Positions 21,950 through 35,380 of a DNA stretch of 64,000 nt are shown here, in pieces. Position numbers and translations under genes: made by a program. The stretch spans positions 20,524,001 through 20,588,000 of the forward strand of contig NC_079876.1 of assembly GCF_029227915.1 (NCBI RefSeq). Reading direction: 5' to 3'. The notes under the pieces were generated by a model that was given only the letters and a program-made list of their open reading frames with translations, had not been told where the DNA came from and made no database searches. This stretch comes from Hydractinia symbiolongicarpus (taxonomy: Eukaryota > Cnidaria > Hydrozoa > Anthoathecata > Hydractiniidae). Positions within the stretch are counted from its first letter, which is position 1. Each line of letters opens with the position of its first letter.

Positions 21950-24681
21950 TATTAAAGGCCTTACACCTAAAACACGTGGTTCGACGTGTCTGCGCCGGTT
22001 ACCATCGGTCTATTCCTTCCACTCTCAATGGACTACGACGTTTCAAGTCGCTTTCCATTGCGCCATTGTCTTACAACACTGTGAACTACATGTAAAGGCT
22101 TCTGAAGACTGTTATATGACCTTCTGACGCCTAATACAGGGTTTAAACGCAAATCACGTGTTTCCACGTGCCTGAGCAGGTTAACATCAGTCTATTCCTT
22201 CTACACTCAATGGACTACGACGTCTGAACTTATTTTCCATAGCGCCATGGTCTTACAACACAGTAAAATACGTGTAAAGTCCTCTAAGGACTGTTATATG
22301 GCCTTTTGCTGCCTAATAAAGGCCTTACTCCTAAAACACTTGATTCGAGGTGTCTGCGCAGGTAACCATCGGTCTATTCCTACCACTCTCAATGGACTAC
22401 GACGTCTTAAGACGCTTTCCATCACGCCATGGTCTTACAACACAGTGAATTACGTATAGAGACCTCTGAGGGTTGTTATATGACTTTCTACCACCTAATA
22501 GAAGCCTTACACGTAAATCACGTGGTTCCACGTGCCTGCGCAGGTTACCATCGGTCTATTCCTTGCACTCTCAATGGACTACGACGTCTCAAGACGTTTT
22601 CCGGAGCGCCGTGGTCTTACAGCACAGTGAAGTACGTATAGAGACCTCCTAGGGCTGTTATATGACCTTCTACCACCTAATAAAAGCCTTACACGTAAAT
22701 CACGTGGTTCCACGTACTTCCGCAGGTTAACATCTGTCTATTCCTTTTACACTTAATGGACTACGACATCTCAAGTCCTTTTTCATCGTGCAATGATCTT
22801 ACAAGGCAGTGAACTCTACGTGTAAAGGCCTCTAAAGATTGTTATTTGGCCTGTTGCCGCCTAATAAAAGCTTTACACGTAATTCACGTGCTTCGACGTG
22901 TCTGCGCAGGTAACCATCGGTCTATTCCTACCACTCTCAATGAACTACGACGTGTCAAGTCGTTTTCCGGCGCGCCATGGTCTCACAACACAATGAACTA
23001 CCTGTAGAGGCTTCTAAGGCCTGGTATATGACCTTTTACCACCTAATAAAAGCGTTACACGTAAAACATGTGGTTCCATGTGTTAGCCCAGGTAAAAATC
23101 AGCCTATTCCTTCTACACTCACTGGACTATGACGTTTTAAGTCGTTTTCCATCGCGCCATGGTCTTACAACGCAGTGAAATACGTGTAAAGGCTTATAAG
23201 GACTGTTATATGGCCTTTTGCCACCTAACAAAGGTCCTACACGTAAATCATGTGGTTCCACGAGCCTGCGCAGGTTACCATCGGTCTATTCCTTCCACTC
23301 TCAATGGACTACGACGTTTCAAGTCGCTTTCCATTGCGCCATGGTCTTACAACACTGTGAACTACGTGTAAAGGCTTCTGAAGACTGTTACATGGCCTGT
23401 TGCCGCCTAATAAAAGCCGTACACGTAAATCACGTGGTTCCACGAACCTACGCAGTTTACCATCGGTCTATTCCTTCCAATCTCAATGGACTACGACGTC
23501 TCAAGACGTTTTCCAGAGCGCCGTGGTCTTACAGCACAGTGAACTACATGTAGAGTCCTCTTAGGGCTGTTATATGACCTTTTACCACCTAATAAAAGCC
23601 TTACACGGAATACACGTGGTTCCACGTACTTCCGCAGGTTAACCTCGGTCTATTCCTCCTACACTCAATTGGCTACGACGTCTCAAGTCCTTTTCCATCG
23701 TGCCATGATAGTACAACGCAGTGAACTATGTGTAGAGGCCTCCAAAGACTGTTATATGGCCCCTTACCACCTAACAAAGGCCCTACACGTACATCACGTG
23801 GTTCCACGAACCTACGCAGTTTACCATCGGTCTATTCCTTCCAATCTCAATGGACTACGAGGTCTGAAGTCCTTTTTCGGCGCGCCGTGGTCTTACAGCA
23901 CAGTGAATTACGTATAGAGACCTCTGAGGGTTGTTATATGACCTTCTACCACCTAATAGAAGCGTTACACCTAAATCACGTGGTTCCACGTACTTCGGCA
24001 GGTTAACATCGGCGTATTCCTCCAACACTCAATGAACTACGGCGTCTCAAGTCCTTTTCCATCGTGCCATGATCTTACAACGCAGTGAACTACGTGTAAA
24101 GGCCTCTAACGACTGTTATACGGCTTCTTTCCTCCTAATGAAGACCTTACATCTATAACACGTTGTTCGACGTGTCTGCGCATGTTACCATCGGTCTATT
24201 CCATCCACTCTCCATGGAATTCGACGTCTCAAGTCGCTTTCCAACGCGCTATGGTCTTACAACACAGTGAACTATGTGTAGAGGCCTCTAAAGACTGTTT
24301 TATAGCCCTTTGCCACCTAACAAAAGCCCTACACGTAAATCACGTGGTTCCTCGTGCTTGCGCAGGTTACCATCGGACTATTTCTTGCTCTCTCAATGGA
24401 CTGCGACGTCTCAAGTCCTTTTCCGGCGCGCCGTGGTCGTACAGCACAGTGAACTACGTATAAAGACCTCTTAGGGCTGTTATATGACCTTCTACCACCT
24501 AATAAAAGCCTTACACGTAAAACATGTGGTTCCATGTGTTAGCCCAGGTAAACATCGGTTTATTCCTTCTACACTTACTGGACTACGACGTTTCAAGTCG
24601 TTTTCCATCGCGCCATGGTCTTACAACGCAGTGAAATACGTGTAAAGGCCTTTAAGGACTGTTATATGGCCTTTTGCCGCC
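21950..24681 (+). repeat. 15-monomer higher-order unit, copy A (2,732 bp)
   Basis: This matches 24,682-27,413 at a constant offset of 2,732 bp (15 x 182 + 2, the 2 bp being the GTGAACTCTACG insertion). It includes the four-monomer block also seen at 7.0-7.7 kb and a full EcoRI-marked module. The few differences from copy B include TTTTCCAGAGCG (copy B TTTTCCGGAGCG) and ACACGTTGTTCG (copy B ACACATTGTTCG). Confidence 0.93.
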
Positions 24682-27453
24682 AAATAAAGGCCTTACACCT
24701 AAAACACGTGGTTCGACGTGTCTGCGCCGGTTACCATCGGTCTATTCCTTCCACTCTCAATGGACTACGACGTTTCAAGTCGCTTTCCATTGCGCCATTG
24801 TCTTACAACACTGTGAACTACATGTAAAGGCTTCTGAAGACTGTTATATGACCTTCTGACGCCTAATACAGGGTTTAAACGCAAATCACGTGTTTCCACG
24901 TGCCTGAGCAGGTTAACATCAGTCTATTCCTTCTACACTCAATGGACTACGACGTCTGAACTTATTTTCCATAGCGCCATGGTCTTACAACACAGTAAAA
25001 TACGTGTAAAGTCCTCTAAGGACTGTTATATGGCCTTTTGCTGCCTAATAAAGGCCTTACTCCTAAAACACTTGATTCGAGGTGTCTGCGCAGGTAACCA
25101 TCGGTCTATTCCTACCACTCTCAATGGACTACGACGTCTTAAGACGCTTTCCATCACGCCATGGTCTTACAACACAGTGAATTACGTATAGAGACCTCTG
25201 AGGGTTGTTATATGACTTTCTACCACCTAATAGAAGCCTTACACGTAAATCACGTGGTTCCACGTGCCTGCGCAGGTTACCATCGGTCTATTCCTTGCAC
25301 TCTCAATGGACTACGACGTCTCAAGACGTTTTCCGGAGCGCCGTGGTCTTACAGCACAGTGAAGTACGTATAGAGACCTCCTAGGGCTGTTATATGACCT
25401 TCTACCACCTAATAAAAGCCTTACACGTAAATCACGTGGTTCCACGTACTTCCGCAGGTTAACATCTGTCTATTCCTTTTACACTTAATGGACTACGACA
25501 TCTCAAGTCCTTTTTCATCGTGCAATGATCTTACAAGGCAGTGAACTCTACGTGTAAAGGCCTCTAAAGATTGTTATTTGGCCTGTTGCCGCCTAATAAA
25601 AGCTTTACACGTAATTCACGTGCTTCGACGTGTCTGCGCAGGTAACCATCGGTCTATTCCTACCACTCTCAATGAACTACGACGTGTCAAGTCGTTTTCC
25701 GGCGCGCCATGGTCTCACAACACAATGAACTACCTGTAGAGGCTTCTAAGGCCTGGTATATGACCTTTTACCACCTAATAAAAGCGTTACACGTAAAACA
25801 TGTGGTTCCATGTGTTAGCCCAGGTAAAAATCAGCCTATTCCTTCTACACTCACTGGACTATGACGTTTTAAGTCGTTTTCCATCGCGCCATGGTCTTAC
25901 AACGCAGTGAAATACGTGTAAAGGCTTATAAGGACTGTTATATGGCCTTTTGCCACCTAACAAAGGTCCTACACGTAAATCATGTGGTTCCACGAGCCTG
26001 CGCAGGTTACCATCGGTCTATTCCTTCCACTCTCAATGGACTACGACGTTTCAAGTCGCTTTCCATTGCGCCATGGTCTTACAACACTGTGAACTACGTG
26101 TAAAGGCTTCTGAAGACTGTTACATGGCCTGTTGCCGCCTAATAAAAGCCGTACACGTAAATCACGTGGTTCCACGAACCTACGCAGTTTACCATCGGTC
26201 TATTCCTTCCAATCTCAATGGACTACGACGTCTCAAGACGTTTTCCGGAGCGCCGTGGTCTTACAGCACAGTGAACTACATGTAGAGTCCTCTTAGGGCT
26301 GTTATATGACCTTTTACCACCTAATAAAAGCCTTACACGGAATACACGTGGTTCCACGTACTTCCGCAGGTTAACCTCGGTCTATTCCTCCTACACTCAA
26401 TTGGCTACGACGTCTCAAGTCCTTTTCCATCGTGCCATGATAGTACAACGCAGTGAACTATGTGTAGAGGCCTCCAAAGACTGTTATATGGCCCCTTACC
26501 ACCTAACAAAGGCCCTACACGTACATCACGTGGTTCCACGAACCTACGCAGTTTACCATCGGTCTATTCCTTCCAATCTCAATGGACTACGAGGTCTGAA
26601 GTCCTTTTTCGGCGCGCCGTGGTCTTACAGCACAGTGAATTACGTATAGAGACCTCTGAGGGTTGTTATATGACCTTCTACCACCTAATAGAAGCGTTAC
26701 ACCTAAATCACGTGGTTCCACGTACTTCGGCAGGTTAACATCGGCGTATTCCTCCAACACTCAATGAACTACGGCGTCTCAAGTCCTTTTCCATCGTGCC
26801 ATGATCTTACAACGCAGTGAACTACGTGTAAAGGCCTCTAACGACTGTTATACGGCTTCTTTCCTCCTAATGAAGACCTTACATCTATAACACATTGTTC
26901 GACGTGTCTGCGCATGTTACCATCGGTCTATTCCATCCACTCTCCATGGAATTCGACGTCTCAAGTCGCTTTCCAACGCGCTATGGTCTTACAACACAGT
27001 GAACTATGTGTAGAGGCCTCTAAAGACTGTTTTATAGCCCTTTGCCACCTAACAAAAGCCCTACACGTAAATCACGTGGTTCCTCGTGCTTGCGCAGGTT
27101 ACCATCGGACTATTTCTTGCTCTCTCAATGGACTGCGACGTCTCAAGTCCTTTTCCGGCGCGCCGTGGTCGTACAGCACAGTGAACTACGTATAAAGACC
27201 TCTTAGGGCTGTTATATGACCTTCTACCACCTAATAAAAGCCTTACACGTAAAACATGTGGTTCCATGTGTTAGCCCAGGTAAACATCGGTTTATTCCTT
27301 CTACACTTACTGGACTACGACGTTTCAAGTCGTTTTCCATCGCGCCATGGTCTTACAACGCAGTGAAATACGTGTAAAGGCCTTTAAGGACTGTTATATG
27401 GCCTTTTGCCGCCAAATAAAGGCCTTACACCTAAAACACGTGGTTCGACGTGC
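24682..27453 (+). repeat. 15-monomer higher-order unit, copy B
   Basis: This is the second, directly adjacent copy of the 2,732-bp unit. Its first monomer reads GCCGCCAAATAAAGG before joining the shared sequence. It runs on without a break into the partial-monomer module, so copy B is also the start of the second copy of the 9.3-17.0 kb superblock (offset 16,003). Confidence 0.93.
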
Positions 27454-29577
27454 CTTAGCAGGTAACCATCGGTCTATTCCTACCACTCTCAATGGACTAC
27501 GACGTCTTAAGACGCTTTCCATCGCGCCATGGTCTTACAACACAGTGAACTACGTGTAGAGTCCTCTTAGGGCTGTTATATGACCTTTTACCACCTAATA
27601 AAAGCCTTACACGTAATACACGTGGTTCCACGTACTTCCGCAGGTTAACATCGGTCTATTCCTTGCTCTCTCAATGGACTGCGACGTCTCAAGTCCTTTT
27701 CCGGCGCGCCGTGGTCTTACAGCACAGTGAACTACGTATAAAGACCTCTTAGGGCTGTTATATGACCTTCTACCACCTAATAAAAGCCTTACACGTAAAA
27801 CATGTGGTTCCATGTGTTAGCCCAGGTAAACATCGGTCTATTCCTTCTACACTAACTGGACTACGACGTTTCAAGTCGTTTTCCATCGCGCCATGGTCTT
27901 ACAACATAGTGAACTACGTGTACAGGCCTCTAAGAGCTGTTATATGACCTTTTACCACCTAATGAAGGCTTTACACGTAAATCACGTGGTTCTACGTGCC
28001 TGCGCAGGTTAGCATCGGTCTATTCCTTCTACAATCAATGGACTACGACGTCTGAAGTTATTTTCCATAGCGCCTCGGTCTATTCCTCCTACACTCAATG
28101 GACTACGACGTCTCAAGTCGATTTCCAACGCGCCATGGTCTTACAACGCAGTGAAATACGTGTAAAGGCTTATAAGGACTGTTATATGGCCTCTTGCCCC
28201 CTAATAAAGGCCTTACACCTAAAACACGTGGTTCGACGTGTCTGCGCAGGTTACCATCGGTCTATTCCTTCTACACTAACTGGACTGCGACGTTTCAAGT
28301 CGTTTTCCATCGCGCCATGGTCTTACAACATAGTGAACTACGTGTACAGGCCTCTAAAGACTGTTATATGGCCCTTTGTCAACTAACAAAGGTCCTACAC
28401 GTAAATCACGTGGTTCCACGTGCCTGCGCAGGTTAGCATCGGTCTATTCCTTCTACACTCACTGGACTACGACGTCTCAAGACGCTTTACATCATGCCAT
28501 GGTCTTACAGCACAGTGAACTACGTGTAGAGGCCTCTAAGAGCTGTTATATGACCTTTTACCACCTAATGAAGGCTTTACACGTAAATCACGTGGTTCTA
28601 CGAGCCTGCGCAGGTTACCATCGGTCTATTCCTTCCACTCCCAATGGACTACGACGATTCAAGTCGCTTTCCATTGCGCCGTGGTCTTACAACACTGTGA
28701 ACTACGTGTAAAGGCTTCTGAAGACTGTTATGTGACCTTCTGACGCCTAATAAAGGGTTTACACGTAAATCACGTGTTTCCACGTGCCTGAGCAGGTTAA
28801 CATCGGTCTATTCCTCCTACACTCAATGGACTACGACGTCTCAAGTCCTTTTCCATCGTCCCATGATCTTACAACGCAGTGAACTACGTTTAGAGGCCTC
28901 TAAAGATTGTTATATGGCCTGTTGCCGCCTAATAAAGGCTTTACACGTAATTCACGTGGTTCGACGTGTCTACGCAGGTTACCATTCGTCTATTCCTTCC
29001 ACTCTCAATGGACTACGAAGTCTCAAGTCGCTTTCCAACGCGCCATGGTCTTACAACATAGTGAACTACGTGTAGAGGCCTCTAAGGACTGTTATATGGC
29101 CCTTTGCCAACTAACAAAGGCCCTACACGTAAATCACGTGGTTCCACGTGCCTGCGCAGGTTAGCATCGGTCTACTCCTTCTACACTCATTGGACTACGA
29201 CGTTTCAAGTCGTTTTCCATCGCGCCATGGTCTTACAACACTGTGAACTACGTGTAAAATCTTCTGTACACTGTTATATGACCTTCTGACGCATAATAAA
29301 GGCTTTACACGTAAATCACGTGTTTACACGTGCCTGAGCAGGTTAACTTCGGTCTATTCCTTCTACACTCAATGGACTACGACGTCTGAAGTTATTTTCC
29401 ATAGCGCCATGGTCTTACAACACAGTAAAATACGTGTAGAGGCCTCTAAAGTTTGTTACATGGCCTGTTGCCGCCTAATAAAAGCCTCACACCTAAAACA
29501 CGTGGTTCGACGTGTCTGCGCAGGTTACCATCGGTCTATTCCTTCTACACTCACTGGACTACGACGTTTCAAGTCGT
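27454..29577 (+). repeat. Partial-monomer module, copy 2
   Basis: This matches 11,451-13,756 at offset 16,003, changing to 15,821 near 29,000: exactly one 182-bp monomer (with CTCTAAGGACTGTTGTATGG) is missing. The 60-bp partial monomer is at 28,015-28,074. Confidence 0.9.
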
Positions 29578-32466
29578 TTTCCATCGTCCCTTGATCTTAC
29601 AACGCAGTGAACTACGTGTAGAGGACTCTAAAGGCTGTTATATGACCTTTTACCACCTAATAAAAGCCTTAAACGTACTACGTGTGGCTCCGTGTGTTAG
29701 CCCAGGTAGACATTGGTCTAATCCTCTACACTCACTGGACGACGACGTCTGAACTCATTTCCCATCGCGCCATGGTCTTCCAACACACTGAAATACGTGT
29801 AGAGGCCTCTAAAGATTGTTATATGGCCTCTTGCCGCCTAATAAAGGCTTTACACGTAATTCACGTGGTTCGACGTGTCTGCGCCGGTAACCATCGGTCT
29901 ATTCTTACCACTCTCAATGGAATACGACGTCTCAAGACGCTTTACATCGCGCCATGGTCTTACAGCACAGTGAACTACGTGTAGAGGCCTCTAAGGGCTG
30001 TTATATGACCTTTTACCACATAATAAAAGCCTTACACGTAAATCACGTGGTTCAACGTACTTCTGCAGGTTAACATCGGTCTATTCCTCCTACACTCAAT
30101 GGACTACGACGTCTCAAGTCCTTTTCCATCGTCCCATGATCTTACAACGCAGTGAACTACGTGTAAAGTCCTCTAAGGACTGTGGACTCTTGCCGCCTAA
30201 TAAAATCCTTACACCTAAAACTCGTGGTTCGACGCGTCTGCGAAGGTTACCATCGGTCTAGTCCATCCACTCTCAATGGACTAAGACGTCTCAAGTCGCT
30301 TTCCAACGCGCTATGGTCTTACAACACAGTGAACTACGTGTAGAAGCCCCTAAAGACTCTTATATGACCCTTTAGCACCTAACAAAGGCCTGCACGTAAA
30401 TCACGTGGTTCCACGTACCTACGCAGTTTACTTTCCTTCTATTCCTTTCACTCTCAATGGGCTACGACGTCTCAAATTGTTTTCCATCACGCCATGGTCT
30501 TACAACACAGTGAAATACGTGTACGGGCCTCTAAGGGCTGTTATATGGCCTATTACCGCCTATTAAATTCCTCACACGTAAATCACCTACCTGCGCAGTT
30601 TACCATCGGTGTATTCCTTCCACTCTCAATGGAGTAAGACGTCTCAAGTTGTTTTCCATCCCGCCATTGTTTACAACACAGTCAACTACGTGTAGAGGCC
30701 TCTAAAGATTGTTATATGGCCTGTTGCCGCCTAATAAAGGCTTTACACGTAAATCACGTGTTCCACGTGCCTACGCAGTTTACCATCGGTCTATTCCTTC
30801 CACTCTCAATGGGCTACGACGTCTCAAGTTGTTTTCCATCACGCCATGGTCTTACAACATAGTGAACTACGTGTAAAGACTGTTATATGACCTTCTGACG
30901 CCTAATAAAGGCTTTACACGTAATTCACGTGGTTCGACGTGTCTGCGCAGGTAACCATCGGTCTATTCCTACCGTTCTCAATGGACTACGACGTCTCAAG
31001 TCGTTTTCCAGCGCACCGTGATCTTACAGAACGGTGAACTACGTCTAAATGCCTCTTAGGACTGTTATATGGCCCTTTACCACCTAACAAAGGCCCTACA
31101 CGTAAATCACGTGTTCCACGTGCCTACGCAGTTTACCATCGGTCTATTCCTTCCACTCTCAATGGGCTACGACGTCTCAAGTTGTTTTCCATCACGCCAT
31201 GGTCTCACAACACAGTGAACTACCGGTAGAGGCCTCTAAGGCCTGTTATATGACCTTTAACCACCTAATAAAAGCCTTACACGTAAATCATGTGGTTCCA
31301 TGTGTTAGCCCAGGTAAACATCGGTCTATTCCATCTACACTCACTGGACTACGACGTTTCAAGTCGTTTTCCATGGCGCCATGGTCTTACAACGCCTTGA
31401 AATACGTGTAAAGGCCTCTAAGGACTGTTATATGGCCTTTTGCTGCCTAATAAAGGCCTTACTCCTAAAACACTTGATTCGACGTGTCTGCGCAGGTAAC
31501 CATCGGTCTATTCCTACCACTCTCAATGGACTACGACGTCTTAAGACGCCTTCCATCGCGCCATGGTCTTACAACGCAGTGAACTACGTGTAGAGTCCTC
31601 TTAGGGCTGTTATATGACCTTTTACCACCTAATAAAAGCCTTACACGTAATACACGTGATTTCACGTACTTCCGCAGGTTAACATCCGTCTATTCCATCC
31701 ACTCTCCGTGGACTACGACATCTCAAGTCGCTTTCCAAATCGCTATGGTCTTACAACACAGTGAACTATGTGTAGAGGCCTCTAAAGACTGTTTTATAGC
31801 CCTTTGCCACCTAACAAAAGCCGCACACGTAAATCTCGTGGTTCCTGGTGCTTGCGCAGGTTACCATCGGTCTATTCCTTGCTCTCTCAATGGACTGCGA
31901 CGTCTCAAGTCCTTTTCCGGCGCGCCGTGGTCTTACAGCACAGTGAACTACGTGTGGAGGCCTGTGAAGACTGTTATATGACCTTTTACGGCCTAAAAAA
32001 ATCTTTACAGGTAAATCTCGTGGCTCCACGCACTTCCGCACAGTTTACCATCAGTATATTCCTTCCACTCTCGATGGACTACGACGTGTCAAGTCGGTTT
32101 CCGGCGCGCCATGGTCTCACAACACAGTGAACTACGTGTAAAGTCCTCTAAGGACTGTTATATGACCTTCTACCACCTAATAGAAGCCTTACACCTAAAT
32201 CACGTGGTTCCACGTACTTCCGCAGGTTAACATCGGCGTATTCCTCCAACACTCAATGAACTACGGCGTCTCAAGTCCTTTTCCATCGTGCCGTGATCTT
32301 ACAACGCAGTGAACTACGTGTAAAGGCCTCTAAGGACTGTTATATGGCCTTTTGCCCCCTAATAAAGGCCTTACCCCTAAAACACGTGGTTCGACGTGTC
32401 TGCGCAGGTAACCATCGGTCTATTCCTACCACTCTCAATGAACTACGACGTGTCAAGTCGTTTTCC
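29578..32466 (+). repeat. E-box-loss module, copy d
   Basis: This matches copy b at offset 15,821, then 15,457 after about 31,440. The 364-bp change is an exact two-monomer loss that joins GCCTTGAAATACGTG to TTTTGCTGCCTAATAAAGG. The E-box-loss monomer is at 30,580. The match ends at TTTTCC, 32,466. Confidence 0.9.
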
Positions 32467-34009
32467 GGCGCGCCATGGTCTCACAACACAATGAACTACC
32501 TGTAGAGGCTTCTAAGGCCTGGTATATGACCTTTTACCACCTAATAAAAGCCTTACACGTAAATCATGTGGTTCCATGTGTTAGCCCAGGTAAACATCGG
32601 TCTATTCCATCTACACTCACTGGACTATGACGTTTCAAGTCGTTTTCCATCGCGCCATGGTCTTACAACACTGTGAACTACGTGTAAAGGCTTCTGAAGA
32701 CTGTTACATGGCCTGTTGCCGCCTAATAAAAGCCGTACACGTAAATCACGTGGTTCCACGAACCTACGCAGTTTACCATCGGTCTATTCCTTCCAATCTC
32801 AATGGACTACGACGTCTCAAGACGTTTTCCGGAGCGCCGTGGTCTTACAGCACAGTGAACTACATGTAGAGTCCTCTTAGGGCTGTTATATGACCTTTTA
32901 CCACCTAATAAAAGCCTTACACGGAATACACGTGGTTCCACGTACTTCCGCAGGTTAACCTCGGTCTATTCCTCCTACACTCAATTGGCTACGACGTCTC
33001 AAGTCCTTTTCCATCGTGCCATGATAGTACAACGCAGTGAACTATGTGTAGAGGCCTCCAAAGACTGTTATATGGCCCCTTACCACCTAACAAAGGCCCT
33101 ACACGTACATCACGTGGTTCCACGAACCTACGCAGTTTACCATCGGTCTATTCCTTCCAATCTCAATGGACTACGAGGTCTGAAGTCCTTTTTCGGCGCG
33201 CCGTGGTCTTACAGCACAGTGAATTACGTATAGAGACCTCTGAGGGTTGTTATATGACCTTCTACCACCTAATAGAAGCGTTACACCTAAATCACGTGGT
33301 TCCACGTACTTCGGCAGGTTAACATCGGCGTATTCCTCCAACACTCAATGAACTACGGCGTCTCAAGTCCTTTTCCATCGTGCCATGATCTTACAACGCA
33401 GTGAACTACGTGTAAAGGCCTCTAACGACTGTTATACGGCTTCTTTCCTCGTAATGAAGACCTTACATCTATAACACGTTGTTCGACGTGTCTGCGCATG
33501 TTACCATCGGTCTATTCCATCCACTCTCCATGGAATTCGACGTCTCAAGTCGCTTTCCAACGCGCTATGGTCTTACAACACAGTGAACTATGTGTAGAGG
33601 CCTCTAAAGACTGTTTTATAGCCCTTTGCCACCTAACAAAAGCCATACACGTAAATCACGTGGTTCCTCGTGCTTGCGCAGGTTACCATCGGACTATTTC
33701 TTGCTCTCTCAATGGACTGCGACGTCTCAAGTCCTTTTCCGGCGCGCCGTGGTCTTACAGCACAGTGAACTACGTATAAAGACCTCTTAGGGCTGTTATA
33801 TGACCTTCTACCACCTAATAAAAGCCTTACACGTAAAACATGTGGTTCCATGTGTTAGCCCAGGTAAACATCGGTTTATTCCTTCTACACTCACTGGACT
33901 ACGACGTTTCAAGTCGTTTTCCATCGCGCCATGGTCTTACAACGCAGTGAAATACGTGTAAAGGCCTTTAAGGACTGTTATATGGCCTTTTGCCGCCAAA
34001 TAAAGGCCT
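32467..34009 (+). repeat. EcoRI-marked module with lead-in, copy 4
   Basis: A short lead-in (GGCGCGCCATGGTCTCAC, AAGGCCTGGTATATG) precedes an EcoRI-marked module copy (32,647 onward, offset 22,587 from copy 1) with the marker monomer at about 33,525. It joins the right half of the E-box-loss module near 34,010-34,040. Confidence 0.85.
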
Positions 34010-35380
34010 TACACCTAAAACACGTGGTTCGACGTGTCTGCGCCGGTTACCATCGGTCTATTCCTTCCACTCTCAATGGACTACGACCTTTCAAGTCGCT
34101 TTCCATTGCGCCATTGTCTTACAACACTGTGAACTACATGTAAAGGCTTCTGAAGACTGTTATATGACCTTCTGACGCCTAATGCAGGGTTTACACGCAA
34201 ATCACGTGTTTCCACGTGCCTGAGCAGGTTAACATCAGTCTATTCCTTCTACACTCAATGGACTACGACGTCTGAACTTATTTTCCATAGCGCCATGGTC
34301 TTACAACACAGTAAAATACGTGTAAAGTCCTCTAAGGACTGTTATATGGCCTTTTGCTGCCTAATAAAGGCCTTACTCCTAAAACACTTGATTCGACGTG
34401 TCTGCGCAGGTAACCATCGGTCTATTCCTACCACTCTCAATGGACTACGACGTCTTAAGACGCATTCCATCGCGCCATGGTCTTACAACGCAGTGAACTA
34501 CGTGTAGAGTCCTCTTAGGGCTGTTATATGACCTTTTACCACCTAATAAAAGCCTTACACGTAATACACGTGATTTCACGTACTTCCGCAGGTTAACATC
34601 GGTCTATTCCATCCACTCTCCGTGGACTACGACATCTCAAGTCGCTTTCCAAATCGCTATGGTCTTACAACACAGTGAACTATGTGTAGAGGCCTCTAAA
34701 GACTGTTTTATAGCCCTTTGCCACCTAACAAAAGCCGCACACGTAAATCACGTGGTTCCTCGTGCTTGCGCAGGTTGCCATCGGTCTATTCCTTGCTCTC
34801 TCAAGGGACTGCGACGTCTCAAGTCCTTTTCCGGCGCGCCGTGGTCTTACAGCACAGTGAACTACGTGTGGAGGCCTGTGAAGACTGTTATATGACCTTT
34901 TACGGCCTAAAAAAATCTTTACAGGTAAATCTCGTGGCTCCACGCACTTCCGCACAGTTTACCATCAGTATATTCCTTCCACTCTCGATGGACTACGACG
35001 TGTCAAGTCGGTTTCCGGCGCGCCATGGTCTCACAACACAGTGAACTACGTGTAAAGTCCTCTAAGGACTGTTATATGACCTTCTACCACCTAATAGAAG
35101 CCTTACACCTAAATCACGTGGTTCCACGTACTTCCGCAGGTTAACATCGGCGTATTCCTCCAACACTCAATGAACTACGGCGTCTCAAGTCCTTTTCCAT
35201 CGTGCCGTGATCTTACAACGCAGTGAACTACGTGTAAAGGCCTCTAAGGACTGTTATATGGCCTTTTGCCCCCTAATAAAGGCCTTACCCCTAAAACACG
35301 TGGTTCGACGTGTCTGCGCAGGTAACCATCGGTCTATTCCTACCACTCTCAATGAACTACGACGTGTCAAGTCGTTTTCC
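34010..35380 (+). repeat. Right half of the E-box-loss module, copy e
   Basis: This matches 15,639-17,009 at offset 18,371, including the private GACGCATTCCATCGC. It also matches 31.5-32.47 kb at offset 2,914 (16 monomers + 2), so 31.5-35.4 kb contains a tandem 2,914-bp higher-order repeat. It lacks the E-box-loss monomer itself, which lies in the other half. Confidence 0.87.
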
